Assembly: GCA_026874595.1 (NCBI GenBank)
Contig: JAPPUL010000069.1
Coordinates: forward strand, 1,942,001-2,006,000
Direction of reading: 5' to 3'
Length of the DNA stretch: 64,000 bases
Origin: Sipunculus nudus
Lineage: Eukaryota > Annelida > Sipuncula > Golfingiida > Sipunculidae
Position 1 is the first letter of the stretch; each line of letters begins with the position of its first letter. The translations under genes and the position numbers were made by a program. Below the pieces are notes generated by a model. That model was not told where the DNA came from. It saw only the letters and a list, made by a program, of their open reading frames with translations, and made no database searches. Below are positions 10,003-19,770 of this stretch, in pieces.

Positions 10003-11120
10003 TATGAAATTTAGTGAAAAACCATTATCCTTGAATGAACGTCGCTTGGTCGAGCTGGTCTAGCGCAATGGTGCAATTGCACGAATCGACTTGACGGAAG
10101 TAACAGATATGACTGGTGCAAGTGTCTGGCGCCTCACTGCCGGACTAGAAGATCTGGGCCTTTTCAAGCAAACGACAGACAGATCTGGAGCTCGCGGCCA
10201 ACCAAAGAAGCTTCTGTCTATCCAAAAGACAAAGTTCCGATCTGTGGGTATCTATCTCTATCTTGATCGCATGGTCGGCGTATTGATCGACTTTGCGGGA
10301 AAGGTATTGGGACAATCAAGCCTGACTGTTTCGGACAGAACGCTTGAAGGCATATTACATGCGGCCCATAGCCTGGCGACAAGCTTGGTCTCCGACACCA
10401 ACACAAATAGAAGCAACTTCCTTGGTATCGGCATCTCGGTTCCCGGAAACTTCGGTGCTTACGGGAACCTTCTTAAAGCGCATGAGGCATTCAATGAACT
10501 GAGAACTATGAATTTCCGCAAGGCGGCGTGATTGTAGAGGATCAGGCAATCCGAATTGAAAATGATGGTACGGCGACAGCTCTGGGGGAATATTGGTTTG
10601 GGCGCCTTGAGATGTGCAACCCTCTCTTCCTCATTCACATTGGCTACGGGCTCGGCGGCGGCACCGTTCTTGGTGCCGACCTTTCCGTGAGATGAACGAA
10701 AACGCCTGCCTGCCGGGTTCGCTGTTTCCCTACAAATATCCCCGCGCAACTCTCCAAGACCTTCAAGACGAATTGCTCCAACACGGCCTTGAAATTTCGG
10801 ATGTCCGCAAGAGTGCACCTGAGGTACAACTTGGCAACGTGGTTGTGTCCGCATGGATACATTGGGCGGCTGAACAGATGCGGTTCGCAGCACAAGTCAT
10901 CAGTGGAATGTTCGATCTAGAGATGATTGTGATCGGCGGCGCACCTCCAATGCCAATAACTGAGAGATTGGTGGAAGCCATCAATGAAAAGACAATTCCT
11001 GCCCCGTCACGCGCTCTGCAAGCGGCACCGGGCGTCGCAACGCGATTGGGTGAATTGAACAGGCCCATCGGCTCCGCATCCATCTCGTTTTTCAGCTCGT
11101 TCTTTCCCGCTTCTCAATAG
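10003..11120 (+). pseudogene. ROK-family transcriptional regulator, decayed
   Basis: From ATG 10003 (MKFSEKPLSLNERRLVELV). An in-frame TAG at about 10060 replaces a residue in the winged helix just before RNGAIARIDLTEVTDMTGAS. The sugar-kinase-like core follows: FLGIGISVPGNFGAYG, then after a frameshift near 10525 IENDGTATALGEYWFG and IGYGLGGGTVLGADL. Another shift near 10685 leads to LPGSLFPYKYP and MIVIGGAPPMPITERLV. It is divergent from the SBP gene, so it probably once repressed the phosphodiester importer in response to a sugar-like ligand. Confidence 0.8.
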
Positions 11121-11180
11121 AGCGTGGCAGCGCTTACCTGAACGGTCGTGCATAGAAATCTAGCGGAGGCAAGAAAGCCA

Positions 11181-11692
11181 TATGATCGTAGAAACAATCG
11201 ACATTCGGGCTCAATCTCCGAACGCTGCATTATACCTTTGGAGGCGGTGAGGTATATTTAGCTCGACTAAACGGATGGAGCGTAATCTTTTTCTATCCAA
11301 TGACTGGTCGGCCAGACACACCATTGCCGGAGGGATGGGACAGTATTCCTGGAGCAAGGAGTTGCAGCCCTGAATCCTGTTCATTTCGCAATCTCTCACA
11401 AGAGCCTGCCAGCAGTGGTGTGTCTGCCATTTATGGGATTTCAACACAGAGTACTGAGTACCAACTTGAAGCAGCTACTCGTCTACATCTGTCATTTGGA
11501 TTGTTATCAGATGCGGAATTGCACCTGACAAGCCCTCTTCAACTGCCAACAATGGAAGTTTCTGAAATGACTTTAATAAGAAGGTTGACGTTGATTCTAC
11601 ACAACTCCAAAAGCGAACACGTATTCTACCCAGTATTCCCGCCTGATAGGAATTCCGCTGATGTGTTAAGATTCATGAAAAATCCTCGATAA
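11181..11692 (+). pseudogene. Peroxiredoxin / redoxin-domain protein, 5' end damaged
   Basis: The body is open: FFYPMTGRPDTPLPEGWD, then IPGARSCSPESCSFRNL (two cysteines five apart, GAR-C-x4-C), then YGISTQSTEYQLEAA and FYPVFPPDRNSADVL. This pattern is that of thioredoxin-fold redoxins that reduce peroxides. The best upstream ATG (11181, MIVETIDIRAQSPNAAL) is in another frame, with the switch near 11225. The alternative is initiation at the internal ATG 11300, which would remove the first beta strands. I regard it as a pseudogene, with some doubt. Confidence 0.6.
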
Positions 11693-12132
11693 TACTCGGC
11701 AGTGCGGCAGATTCTCGCCATGATGTCCGTATACCTTCACGATGTAGGCTATTCATCATTTGTCGTGAACCATAAAAAGGATATTTCATAAATAGCTCAT
11801 CTTTACGTTCTATGATTTTAAGGGTCTAAGACATTACAGCTTTTGATTGATAGTAAAAACTGCTACGAGAGATATTTAATAGCTTATACTGTTGTATCAG
11901 GCTCAAATGCGGAGTGTCATGACGAATCATTTTCTTGCAATCTAAGCGTCGAAGCGTTTGAACCCTTGTTCCAAAAAATCTTTTCAACCGTTAACTAGCC
12001 AATTTTTTGGGACCATCTCACATTTTAAAGACGTGGCAATAGAAAGCTTTCAGTGGGACTGAACAATTACCCCTTAACCATTATTAATGGGTTTATTGTC
12101 TTGTGACCTTTAGGACGTTGTCCCCGATTCCA
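11693..12132. other. Intergenic region, 440 bases, nothing recognised
   Basis: No ORF with family resemblance is seen. Composition falls to AT-rich here. An imperfect AT-rich hairpin (AACCCATTA/TAATGGTT with one bulge) sits about 12075-12092 downstream of glpK, but no T-tract follows on the minus strand, so I do not call a terminator. Confidence 0.5.
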
Positions 12133-13629
12133 TCATCCTAAAGGATTGATAAGGGAGGTAACGGCGTTAAGCCAGCCCTGATATTTATTCTGCCGTTCCT
12201 GTGTTGTCATTTGTGGTCTGAAGCGTTTTTTCAATGTCCAGTTTTCTGAAAACTGGTCTGGATTCGGATAAAAGCCAGCTTTCAGGCCTGCAAGATAAGC
12301 GGCACCCAGAATGGTTGTTTCTGAATTTTCCGGACAATCAACATCGACTCCTAAAATATCAGATAAAAACTGCATCATCCAGTCTGAAGCGGTCATTCCA
12401 CCATCAACCCTTAAAATAGTGTTATTGGCTTGTTCCTGCCAATCCTGATGCATGACTTCCAAAAGGTCTTTTGTCTGATATCCAACGCTTTCGAGGGCCG
12501 CTTTGGCAAATTCACAGGCGCCTGTACCACGGGTCAAACCAAAAATGGCTCCTCTGACATTTGTATCCCAGTATGGCGCCCCCAAACCTGAAAAAGCAGG
12601 AACAAGATAAATATGTTGTTCCGGGTCTGCCTTTTCGGCAAGTGTTTCAGCTTCTGAAGCTTCTTTGATAAGGCCCATTTCATCCCGTAACCATTGTACA
12701 GCGGCCCCGGCAATAAAAATGGACCCTTCAAGGCCGTAGACAACCTCTCCATCCAGTTGGTAAGCAATGGTTGTTAACAATCGGTGTTCAGATACAACGG
12801 CTTTTTTCCCGGTGTTTAAAATGGCAAAACAGCCCGTTCCATAAGTTGATTTCAACATGCCCGGCTGAAAACAGGCCTGCCCGATTAATGCCGATTGCTG
12901 ATCCCCTGCGACCCCCAGTAAGGGAATGTCACTTCCAAAAAAATCTTTGTGGATTATGCCGAAATCATCGGCTGAGTTTTTAACGTCGGGCAAGATGCTT
13001 TCAGGAATTTCGAACAGCTTTAACAGGTCTTCATCCCATTTATGATGATGAATATTATACATCAAACTACGGGAGGCATTTGTCGCATCGGTCACATGTG
13101 ACGCCCTTTTGGTTAATTTCCAGATCAGCCAACAATCAATCGTACCAAACAGAAGATCACCCGCTTTTGCTTTTTCCATTGCACCATCAATTTTGTCTAA
13201 AAGCCATTTGATTTTTGTTGCTGCAAAATAAGGGTCCAGCAACAACCCAGTTTTTCCAGATAGCCATTTTTCAATATTTTCGGCTTTCAGTTGATCACAA
13301 TAGTCAGCCGTTCGCCGGTCCTGCCACACAATTGCATTATAAATAGCATCCCCGGTATGGCGGTCCCAGACGATCGTTGTTTCCCGCTGGTTTGTAATTC
13401 CGGCGGCCAGAATGTCACGGGCGGAAATACCGGCACGGTCAAGCGCCTGTCGGGTGGTTGTCAGAACAGATGATAAAAGATCATCCGGCTTATGTTCCAC
13501 CCAGCCGGATTTGGGATAATATTGTAGAAATTCCTGCTGGCTTGCCCCGATGATACGAAAATTCTGATCAAAAATAACCGCCCGGCTTGATGTTGTTCCC
13601 TGATCAATTGCAAGAATATAATTTGCCAT
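12133..13629 (-). CDS. glpK: Glycerol kinase
   Basis: A 498-aa FGGY kinase of normal length (E. coli GlpK is about 500 aa). It has the N-terminal phosphate-binding segment [15 protein letters not shown], then [51 protein letters not shown] and the C-terminal adenosine motif [15 protein letters not shown]. It phosphorylates glycerol to glycerol-3-phosphate in the cytoplasm. It is the last gene of the glp operon, about 125 nt after glpV, and ends in TGA. The frame is clean throughout, in contrast to the genes on both sides of the operon. Confidence 0.97.
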   Translation of the reverse strand: MANYILAIDQGTTSSRAVIFDQNFRIIGASQQEFLQYYPKSGWVEHKPDDLLSSVLTTTRQALDRAGISARDILAAGITNQRETTIVWDRHTGDAIYNAIVWQDRRTADYCDQLKAENIEKWLSGKTGLLLDPYFAATKIKWLLDKIDGAMEKAKAGDLLFGTIDCWLIWKLTKRASHVTDATNASRSLMYNIHHHKWDEDLLKLFEIPESILPDVKNSADDFGIIHKDFFGSDIPLLGVAGDQQSALIGQACFQPGMLKSTYGTGCFAILNTGKKAVVSEHRLLTTIAYQLDGEVVYGLEGSIFIAGAAVQWLRDEMGLIKEASEAETLAEKADPEQHIYLVPAFSGLGAPYWDTNVRGAIFGLTRGTGACEFAKAALESVGYQTKDLLEVMHQDWQEQANNTILRVDGGMTASDWMMQFLSDILGVDVDCPENSETTILGAAYLAGLKAGFYPNPDQFSENWTLKKRFRPQMTTQERQNKYQGWLNAVTSLINPLG

Positions 13630-13754
13630 TCTTTTCCTTCTTATTTTATAAGGGCTTCTTTAAAGGTCCTAGTTTAACGATATATAACTTCCCAAAAAAC
13701 TATTCCCGAAAATTTAAAATTAACGGGAATAGTCAGCTTAAAATAAATCAGGCC

Positions 13755-15470
13755 TTATTGCCAGGATTTTATCAGCTCCTCATAGCTAATGGTTTGTCCT
13801 TTTGGCTTTTCATTGGCCAAAGGTGGTTTCGGTGCCCCTGGCTGATTAAACCAATATCTTTTACTGCGTTTTCTATTTAGCTTAGGCCCTAAATTCCCCT
13901 GAACACGGGAACGTTGAAGCCGTCGCATCACACGGTCCTGTGCCTTGGCCAGCTCATCCATTGCCGCCTGGGGTGATAAGCTGCCAGCAACTGCGTTTCC
14001 AACACTTTGCCACCATAACTGTGCCAGTCTGGGGTAATCCGGAACATTGGTACCGGTTGGTGTCCATTGTACCCGGGCAGGAGAGCGATAAAATTCAACC
14101 AGACCTCCAAGTTTGGATGCCCGTTCTGTAAAGCTTTTATGGTTAATATTGGAATGACGGACAAAAGTCAGCCCCACATGTGCTTTCTTTAAAGAGGCTG
14201 TTTTTGAAACCGTAAACTGTGCATAAAGCCAGGCGGCTTTTGCCCGATCCACAGGGGTTGATTTCATCAAAGTCCAGGAACCGGCGTCCTGATAACCAAG
14301 CTTCATACCTTCTTTCCAGTAAGGACCATGCGGTGATGGTGCCATTCGCCATTTTGGTGTTCCATCATTATTCATGATCGGAATATTTTGCTTCACCATA
14401 TCAGCAGTAAATGTCGTATACCAGAAAATTTGCTGGGCGATATTTCCCTGTGCCGGGACAGGGCCGGCTTCAGAAAAAGTCATTCCCCCCGCAGCAGGTG
14501 GGGCATAAGCTTTCAGCCAGTCGATATATTTGCGAAGCGCATAAACGGCCGCAGGGCTGTTTGTTGCACCGCCCCGTTCCACAGATGAACCAACTGGACG
14601 ACCGTTTGCATCAACACGAATGCCCCATTCATCAACCGGCAAACCATTCGGAATTCCGACATCACCAGTACCGGCCATTGATAGCCAGGCATCCGTAAAG
14701 CGCCAGCCCAATGACGGGTCACGTTTTCCGTAATCCATATGGCCATAAATTCGTTGTCCATCGATTTCCTTGATATCATTGGTAAAGAAATCCGCGATAT
14801 CTTCATAAGCGGACCAGTTGACCGGCACCCCTAAATCATAGCCATATTTTTCTTTGAAACGTGCCTGATAATTAGGATTAGTAAACCAGTCATGCCGGAA
14901 CCAGTAGAGATTGGCGAATTGTTGTGTTGGCAATTGATAAATTTTACCATCCGGGCCGGTCGTAAAGGAAATCCCGATAAAATCATCAATATCCAGCATC
15001 GGGTTGGTAACATCAGCGGCTTCATTTGCCATCCAGTCTGATAAATTCCGTACCTGTTGATAACGCCAGTGGGTGCCGATCAAATCTGAATCATTCACAT
15101 ACGCATCATAGATATTTTCACCAGTTTGCATTTGTGTCTGGATTTTTTCAATCACATCCCCTTCGCCAATCAGATCATGATTAACTTTGATGCCTGTAAT
15201 CTCTTCAAAGGCTTTTGCAAGAACCTGTGATTCATACACATGTGTTGTAATAGTTTCTGAAACCACATTTATTTCCATACCTTTAAAGGGTTTAGCCGCA
15301 TCAATAAACCATTGCATTTCCTTCATCTGCTCAGATTTTGATAAGGTCGAGGGCTGAAATTCCCGATCAACCCATTTTGCAGCGACCGGCATATCTGCCA
15401 GTGCCGTTGAAATCATAAAATAACCCGCAATAATTGATATTACGGTTATATACAATAAACTATTTTTCAT
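13755..15470 (-). CDS. glpV: Glycerol ABC transporter substrate-binding protein
   Basis: About 571 aa. The start is set at ATG 15470 because GGAGG lies just upstream; a start 12 nt earlier would consume that ribosome-binding site. A signal peptide (MKNSLLYITVISIIAGYFMI) is followed by ALADMPVAAKW. The large periplasmic binding protein has the family's landmarks: DAAKPFKGMEINV, YVNDSDLIGTHWRYQ, GWRFTDAWLSMAGTGD, the tail FNQPGAPKPPLANEKPKG and YEELIKSW. This matches the rhizobial GlpV type rather than UgpB. It binds glycerol in the periplasm for GlpPQ/GlpST. The frame is intact. Confidence 0.93.
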   Translation of the reverse strand: MKNSLLYITVISIIAGYFMISTALADMPVAAKWVDREFQPSTLSKSEQMKEMQWFIDAAKPFKGMEINVVSETITTHVYESQVLAKAFEEITGIKVNHDLIGEGDVIEKIQTQMQTGENIYDAYVNDSDLIGTHWRYQQVRNLSDWMANEAADVTNPMLDIDDFIGISFTTGPDGKIYQLPTQQFANLYWFRHDWFTNPNYQARFKEKYGYDLGVPVNWSAYEDIADFFTNDIKEIDGQRIYGHMDYGKRDPSLGWRFTDAWLSMAGTGDVGIPNGLPVDEWGIRVDANGRPVGSSVERGGATNSPAAVYALRKYIDWLKAYAPPAAGGMTFSEAGPVPAQGNIAQQIFWYTTFTADMVKQNIPIMNNDGTPKWRMAPSPHGPYWKEGMKLGYQDAGSWTLMKSTPVDRAKAAWLYAQFTVSKTASLKKAHVGLTFVRHSNINHKSFTERASKLGGLVEFYRSPARVQWTPTGTNVPDYPRLAQLWWQSVGNAVAGSLSPQAAMDELAKAQDRVMRRLQRSRVQGNLGPKLNRKRSKRYWFNQPGAPKPPLANEKPKGQTISYEELIKSWQ

Positions 15471-15602
15471 ACGATCCTCCATAAGTTAAAATTAAATTTT
15501 AGCTAATTATTTATAAATAATTACTTACTCTAAATCCAATTCCTCCTTTCCCAGGCACGATGCCCCATAATTGCTGGGCAATTATGCCCATTCTCCCCAG
15601 AC

Positions 15603-15887
15603 TTAGGCCCAGCGAAAAACACAAAACGCCCAGATAAAGCTTACTCCAAGCCCCCCCCACAAAGGGACACCGAAAAAAAACAACCAGAAAAGACAAATAA
15701 AAGCACTGCCCAAAAGTGACATAAATAATCGGTCTCCGGGTGTGGTTTCGATAAAAAATATACCTTTTCTGGGAAGTGCAGGGGCTTTTATAGACCAGAT
15801 AAGCATGATCAGTATAAGACTAAAAATAACGAAAAAGAAAAGTCCAGTTTGCCATGTCCATGCCATCCAGCTTAAATCAAATGTCAT
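15603..15887 (-). CDS. glpU: DUF2160 small membrane protein of glycerol transport operon
   Basis: I choose ATG 15887 (MTFDLSWMAWTWQTGLFF), preceded by GGAAGGAA, giving 94 aa; the longer ORF starting at 15947 would overlap glpQ. It has two or three hydrophobic segments with the family landmarks WMAWTW, TTPGDRLFMSLLGSAFI and WAFCVFRW. In rhizobial glp operons this position is held by GlpU (DUF2160), whose exact role is unknown but which is linked to the glycerol importer. It sits between glpQ and glpV here, as in those operons. Confidence 0.9.
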   Translation of the reverse strand: MTFDLSWMAWTWQTGLFFFVIFSLILIMLIWSIKAPALPRKGIFFIETTPGDRLFMSLLGSAFICLFWLFFFGVPLWGGLGVSFIWAFCVFRWA

Positions 15888-15900
15888 TTTTCCTTCCTTC

Positions 15901-16719
15901 CTATACCCGTCCAAGGGCAAAACCACGGGCGATATGATTTCTGACAAACCAGATCACCAATGCGCCTGGAATTAACGTTAAAACCCCGGCTGCTGCCAGC
16001 ACACCCCAGTCAAGACCAGATGCCGAAACCGTTCGGGTCATTGTGGCTGAAATTGGTTTTGCCGCGACTGATGTTAATGTTCGGGCCAGAAGCAGTTCCA
16101 CCCATGAAAACATAAAACAGAAAAAAGCAGTCACCCCGATACCAGACGCAATCAGGGGCATGAATATTTTGGTAAAAAACCGGGGAAAACTATAGCCATC
16201 AATATAAGCCGTTTCGTCAATTTCTTTTGGAACCCCTGACATAAAGCCTTCCAGAATCCAGACCGCCAGCGGAATATTAAATAACGTATGGGCCAGCGCC
16301 ACAGCAATATGGGTATCAAATAACCCAACAGAACTATAAAGCTGAAAAAACGGAAGCGCAAAAACAGCGGGCGGCGCCATCCGATTGGTCAGAAGCCAGA
16401 AAAACAAATGCTTGTCCCCTAAAAAACGGTACCTTGAAAAAGCATAAGCTGCGGGTAATGCGAAAAATACCGACAGGACTGTATTGATGGTCACATAAAT
16501 AGTCGAATTGATATACCCTGAATACCAGCTTTGGTCTGTAAAAATAACCAGATAATTCGCAAAGGTTAAATTTTCCGGCCATAAACTGAATCCCGACAGA
16601 ATTTCTTCGTTTGTTTTAAGGCTCATATTCACCAGCCAGTATATGGGCAGCATCAGGAAAATCAGATACATAAGCATGATAAAAAAGCTTTTATCAGGAA
16701 TAAATTTATTTTTGATCAT
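15901..16719 (-). CDS. glpQ: Glycerol ABC transporter permease 2
   Basis: A 272-aa MalG-like permease (not the phosphodiesterase GlpQ of E. coli). There are six hydrophobic segments and an EAA loop EIDETAYIDGYSFPRFF (about residues 173-189), followed by a MalG-type C-terminus ending FVRNHIARGFALGRV. Its ATG shares one base with the glpP stop TGA (16719), indicating coupling. It forms the membrane channel with GlpP. The frame is intact. Confidence 0.93.
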   Translation of the reverse strand: MIKNKFIPDKSFFIMLMYLIFLMLPIYWLVNMSLKTNEEILSGFSLWPENLTFANYLVIFTDQSWYSGYINSTIYVTINTVLSVFFALPAAYAFSRYRFLGDKHLFFWLLTNRMAPPAVFALPFFQLYSSVGLFDTHIAVALAHTLFNIPLAVWILEGFMSGVPKEIDETAYIDGYSFPRFFTKIFMPLIASGIGVTAFFCFMFSWVELLLARTLTSVAAKPISATMTRTVSASGLDWGVLAAAGVLTLIPGALVIWFVRNHIARGFALGRV

Positions 16720-17588
16720 CAGCTTTCTCCTTCCCGGTGATGGGTCATTATCGTATAAAAGACCCAGGACAACAGTAAAATAATGAGAAAATAAATAATA
16801 GAAAAGGCTGCTGCAGGGCCCAGATCAAACTGACCAATGGCCATTTTAACAAGATCAATTGATAAGAATGTTGTGGTATCACCGGGACCACCACCTGTTA
16901 CCACAAAAGGTTCGGTATAAACCATGAAGCTATCCATAAATCTTAATAAAACTGCGATCAATAACACATGATGCATCTTCGGCAGCTGGATATAGCGGAA
17001 CACCGCCCAGCGGCTGGCACCATCAATTTTTGCTGCCTGATAATAAGCATCCGGAATAGACTGCAAACCAGCATAACACAACAACGCCACAAGTGATGTC
17101 CAGTGCCAGACATCCATAATCACAATCGTAATCCAGGCAGAAAAAGGGTCAATGGTATAATTATAATCAAGCCCAAGCCATTCAGTGGCTTTTCCTAAAA
17201 GGCCGATATCAACCCGGCTAAAAATCTGCCAGATCGTTCCCACCACATTCCAGGGGATTAATAATGGCAGCGCCATAATCACCAGATAAAATGACACTCT
17301 AATGCCCGCTTTTGGCATATTCAATGCGATAATAATCCCAAGCGGTATTTCAATTAACAAAATCGTCCCACTGAAAATAAATTGCCGTAACAAAGCATTG
17401 TGAAACCGTGAAGAGGTTATAATTTCTTCATACCATTCAAGCCCGGCCCAGAAAAACTGATTGTTTCCAAATGTATCCTGAACGGAATAATTCACAACTG
17501 TCATCATAGGTATCACCGCACTGAAGGCCACCATGATTAAAACCGGCAACACCAGAAACCAGGCACGATTATTTTGTTTCTTTATCAT
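16719..17588 (-). CDS. glpP: Glycerol ABC transporter permease 1
   Basis: A 289-aa MalF/UgpA-like permease. The first TM segment follows the basic MIKKQNNR, and the EAA loop YYQAAKIDGASRWAVFRYIQLPK lies near residues 182-204. GGGPGDTTTFLS is a typical loop of the sugar/glycerol permease group. It starts immediately after the glpT stop (17589) and overlaps glpQ by one base. It is the partner channel subunit. The frame is intact. Confidence 0.93.
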   Translation of the reverse strand: MIKKQNNRAWFLVLPVLIMVAFSAVIPMMTVVNYSVQDTFGNNQFFWAGLEWYEEIITSSRFHNALLRQFIFSGTILLIEIPLGIIIALNMPKAGIRVSFYLVIMALPLLIPWNVVGTIWQIFSRVDIGLLGKATEWLGLDYNYTIDPFSAWITIVIMDVWHWTSLVALLCYAGLQSIPDAYYQAAKIDGASRWAVFRYIQLPKMHHVLLIAVLLRFMDSFMVYTEPFVVTGGGPGDTTTFLSIDLVKMAIGQFDLGPAAAFSIIYFLIILLLSWVFYTIMTHHREGES

Positions 17589-18674
17589 CTAACCGACCTC
17601 CTTTTCAAGGATCCAGCCTTTGTGATAAAGATTAATATCATCCGGATTAAATTTGATAAAACGGGCATTTCCATTAATTTCATGGCCATCAGGAATAACA
17701 ACATTTATTTCTTGTCCGTTGTAATCTGTCCGGACGATTGTCTGATTTCCAATATTTTCAATCCGCTTAATCCGAATGGGCAGTCCGTCTTGTTTGTCAT
17801 TTGATAACGTGACAAATTCTGGCCGGATTCCAAGTTCAATATTATCCTGATAACGGGACGCATATTTCCCTTTAAGCGGTAAAATAAAATCATTGATGAT
17901 AACCTGATTCTGATCAAGCTTAACCGGTAAAATATTCATACCGGGGCTGCCAATAAAATAACCAACAAATGTATGCTGTGGGCATTTGAATAACTCTTCT
18001 GAACTTCCAATTTGCACCACGTCCCCGTCATGCATCACCACGATCTGATCTGCAAAAGTCAAAGCTTCGCTCTGATCATGGGTCACATAGATCATCGTTT
18101 GGCCAAGTTGCTGGTGCAGAAATTTCAATTGCCGGCGCAATTCCCATTTCATTTTCGGGTCAATCACGGTTAAAGGTTCATCAAATAAAATTGCGGACAC
18201 ACTTTGTCGCACCAGTCCACGCCCCAAAGATATTTTTTGCTTGGTATCGGCTGTTAAGGTTTTGGCCTTTTTATGAAGCAATGTTTCAAGTTCAAGAATC
18301 TCGGCAAGATGAATCACACGTCTATGGATGGTTTCTTTATCATGTCTCAGGTTTTTTAACGGAAACGCCAGATTGTCATAAACCGTCATGGTATCATAGA
18401 TCACCGGGAATTGAAAAACCTGTGCAATATGTCGTCTTTCTGTTGGCAAATGTGTAATATCCAGATCATCAAACAATACCTGTCCCTGAGTGGGGGTAAT
18501 CAAACCGGATATGATATTTAACAGGGTTGTTTTGCCACAGCCCGATGGCCCTAAAAGTGCATAAGCCTTACCATCTTCCCAGATATGATCCAGACGTTTT
18601 AATGCGTAATCTTCTGGTGTTTTGGGATTTGGATGATAGCTATGCGCCAGCTCTTTAAGATGGATTGTAGCCAT
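17589..18674 (-). CDS. glpT: Glycerol ABC transporter ATP-binding protein 2
   Basis: About 361 aa. The start at ATG 18674 (MATIHLKELAHSYH) has AGGAG 8 nt upstream, inside the 3' end of glpS, so the genes overlap by about 20 nt. Walker A LLGPSGCGKTTLLN, Walker B ILFDEPLTVID and switch histidine YVTHDQSEALTFAD are present. The ABC signature is replaced by LTADTKQKISLGRG, with no LSGGQ. The C-terminal part is TOBE-like. This is rhizobial GlpT, unrelated to the E. coli glycerol-3-phosphate permease of the same name. It pairs with GlpS as a heterodimeric motor. Confidence 0.93.
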   Translation of the reverse strand: MATIHLKELAHSYHPNPKTPEDYALKRLDHIWEDGKAYALLGPSGCGKTTLLNIISGLITPTQGQVLFDDLDITHLPTERRHIAQVFQFPVIYDTMTVYDNLAFPLKNLRHDKETIHRRVIHLAEILELETLLHKKAKTLTADTKQKISLGRGLVRQSVSAILFDEPLTVIDPKMKWELRRQLKFLHQQLGQTMIYVTHDQSEALTFADQIVVMHDGDVVQIGSSEELFKCPQHTFVGYFIGSPGMNILPVKLDQNQVIINDFILPLKGKYASRYQDNIELGIRPEFVTLSNDKQDGLPIRIKRIENIGNQTIVRTDYNGQEINVVIPDGHEINGNARFIKFNPDDINLYHKGWILEKEVG

Positions 18675-19770
18675 GCTCACGCTCCTGAAGGATTTCGGGG
18701 GATAGAACAAGTTTTTCTTCTGGGTCAAAAATATATGCGTTTTTAAGGTCCAGATAAAAACTTAACGCCTGATTAATCTGGGTTTTATAAACACCATGCA
18801 CCATCGACACTAAAGATTCCTGACCAAATTTCAGATGAATAATGGTTTCTGATCCTGTGATTTCCGCCACATCAACCACCCCTTTAAATTCAATGATATC
18901 TTTCTTTTCCGGATTTTTATAAGGTGATAATTTAATGGGTCTGAAGGCCAGAAAATAACGACCATTTGAAATTTTCCGGACATAGTCATTCAACGAAACA
19001 GACAAATTATCACCGATTTGAAGGGCTTCATCCGTTCTAATCACGGGCAAAATATTCAGCGGCGGATCGGAAAAAACGCGTGCGGCCGCTAAATTAACAG
19101 GATGATGATACAGTTTAAGTGTTTCGTCATACTGAACAATTTTTCCTTCATGCAAACAAGCCGTATTCCCCCCCAATAATAAAGCGTCGGATGCTTCTGT
19201 GGTGGCATAAACAAAAACAGATCCGGTTTCTGAAAAAATCTGAGGAATTTCGGACCTGAGTTCTTCCCTTAATTTATAATCAAGATTGGCCAGCGGTTCA
19301 TCCAGCAAAACAAGGTCTGCTTCTTTCACTAAAGCCCGGGCAAGCGCAACCCGTTGTTGTTGTCCACCTGACAATTCAAGTGGTTTGCGATCAAGCAGTT
19401 TGGATAATTTCATAAGTTCGGCAACTGATTTAACTTTTTGATCAATCTCTGATGTGGGAGTTTTCAAAAGCCTTAAAGGGGATGCAATATTTTCATAAAC
19501 CGATAATGACGGATAATTGATAAATTGTTGATAGACCATTGCCACATTGCGTTTTCGAACAGATTTTCTAGTTACATTTTCTCCGTTCCAGAAAATGTTG
19601 CCATTATCCGGGGGATCCAGCCCCACCATCAGACGCATCAATGACGTTTTGCCAGATAATGTTGGGCCCAGCAATATATTCAGGCTTCCCCCTTTAAGTA
19701 ATAAATTTGTCGGGTATATATAGGTTTCTTTTTCAGACGAAAAAGAAATATCTCTTAATTCTAAACTCAT
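18655..19770 (-). CDS. glpS: Glycerol ABC transporter ATP-binding protein 1
   Basis: A 371-aa ABC ATPase. Walker A LLGPTLSGKTSLMR, canonical signature [16 protein letters not shown] and Walker B LVLLDEPLANLD are all present. The switch region reads YATTEASDALLLGG, so the H-loop histidine is missing. The C-terminal TOBE-like domain runs from about residue 240. The ATG overlaps the glpD stop as ATGA (19767-19770). Together with GlpT, which lacks the signature but keeps the histidine, it would form one complete and one degenerate ATP site. Confidence 0.93.
   Translation of the reverse strand: MSLELRDISFSSEKETYIYPTNLLLKGGSLNILLGPTLSGKTSLMRLMVGLDPPDNGNIFWNGENVTRKSVRKRNVAMVYQQFINYPSLSVYENIASPLRLLKTPTSEIDQKVKSVAELMKLSKLLDRKPLELSGGQQQRVALARALVKEADLVLLDEPLANLDYKLREELRSEIPQIFSETGSVFVYATTEASDALLLGGNTACLHEGKIVQYDETLKLYHHPVNLAAARVFSDPPLNILPVIRTDEALQIGDNLSVSLNDYVRKISNGRYFLAFRPIKLSPYKNPEKKDIIEFKGVVDVAEITGSETIIHLKFGQESLVSMVHGVYKTQINQALSFYLDLKNAYIFDPEEKLVLSPEILQEREHGYNPS

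Noticed and set aside
12070-12100. Terminator downstream of glpK
   Set aside because: The hairpin is AT-rich and bulged, and there is no T-tract on the minus strand.
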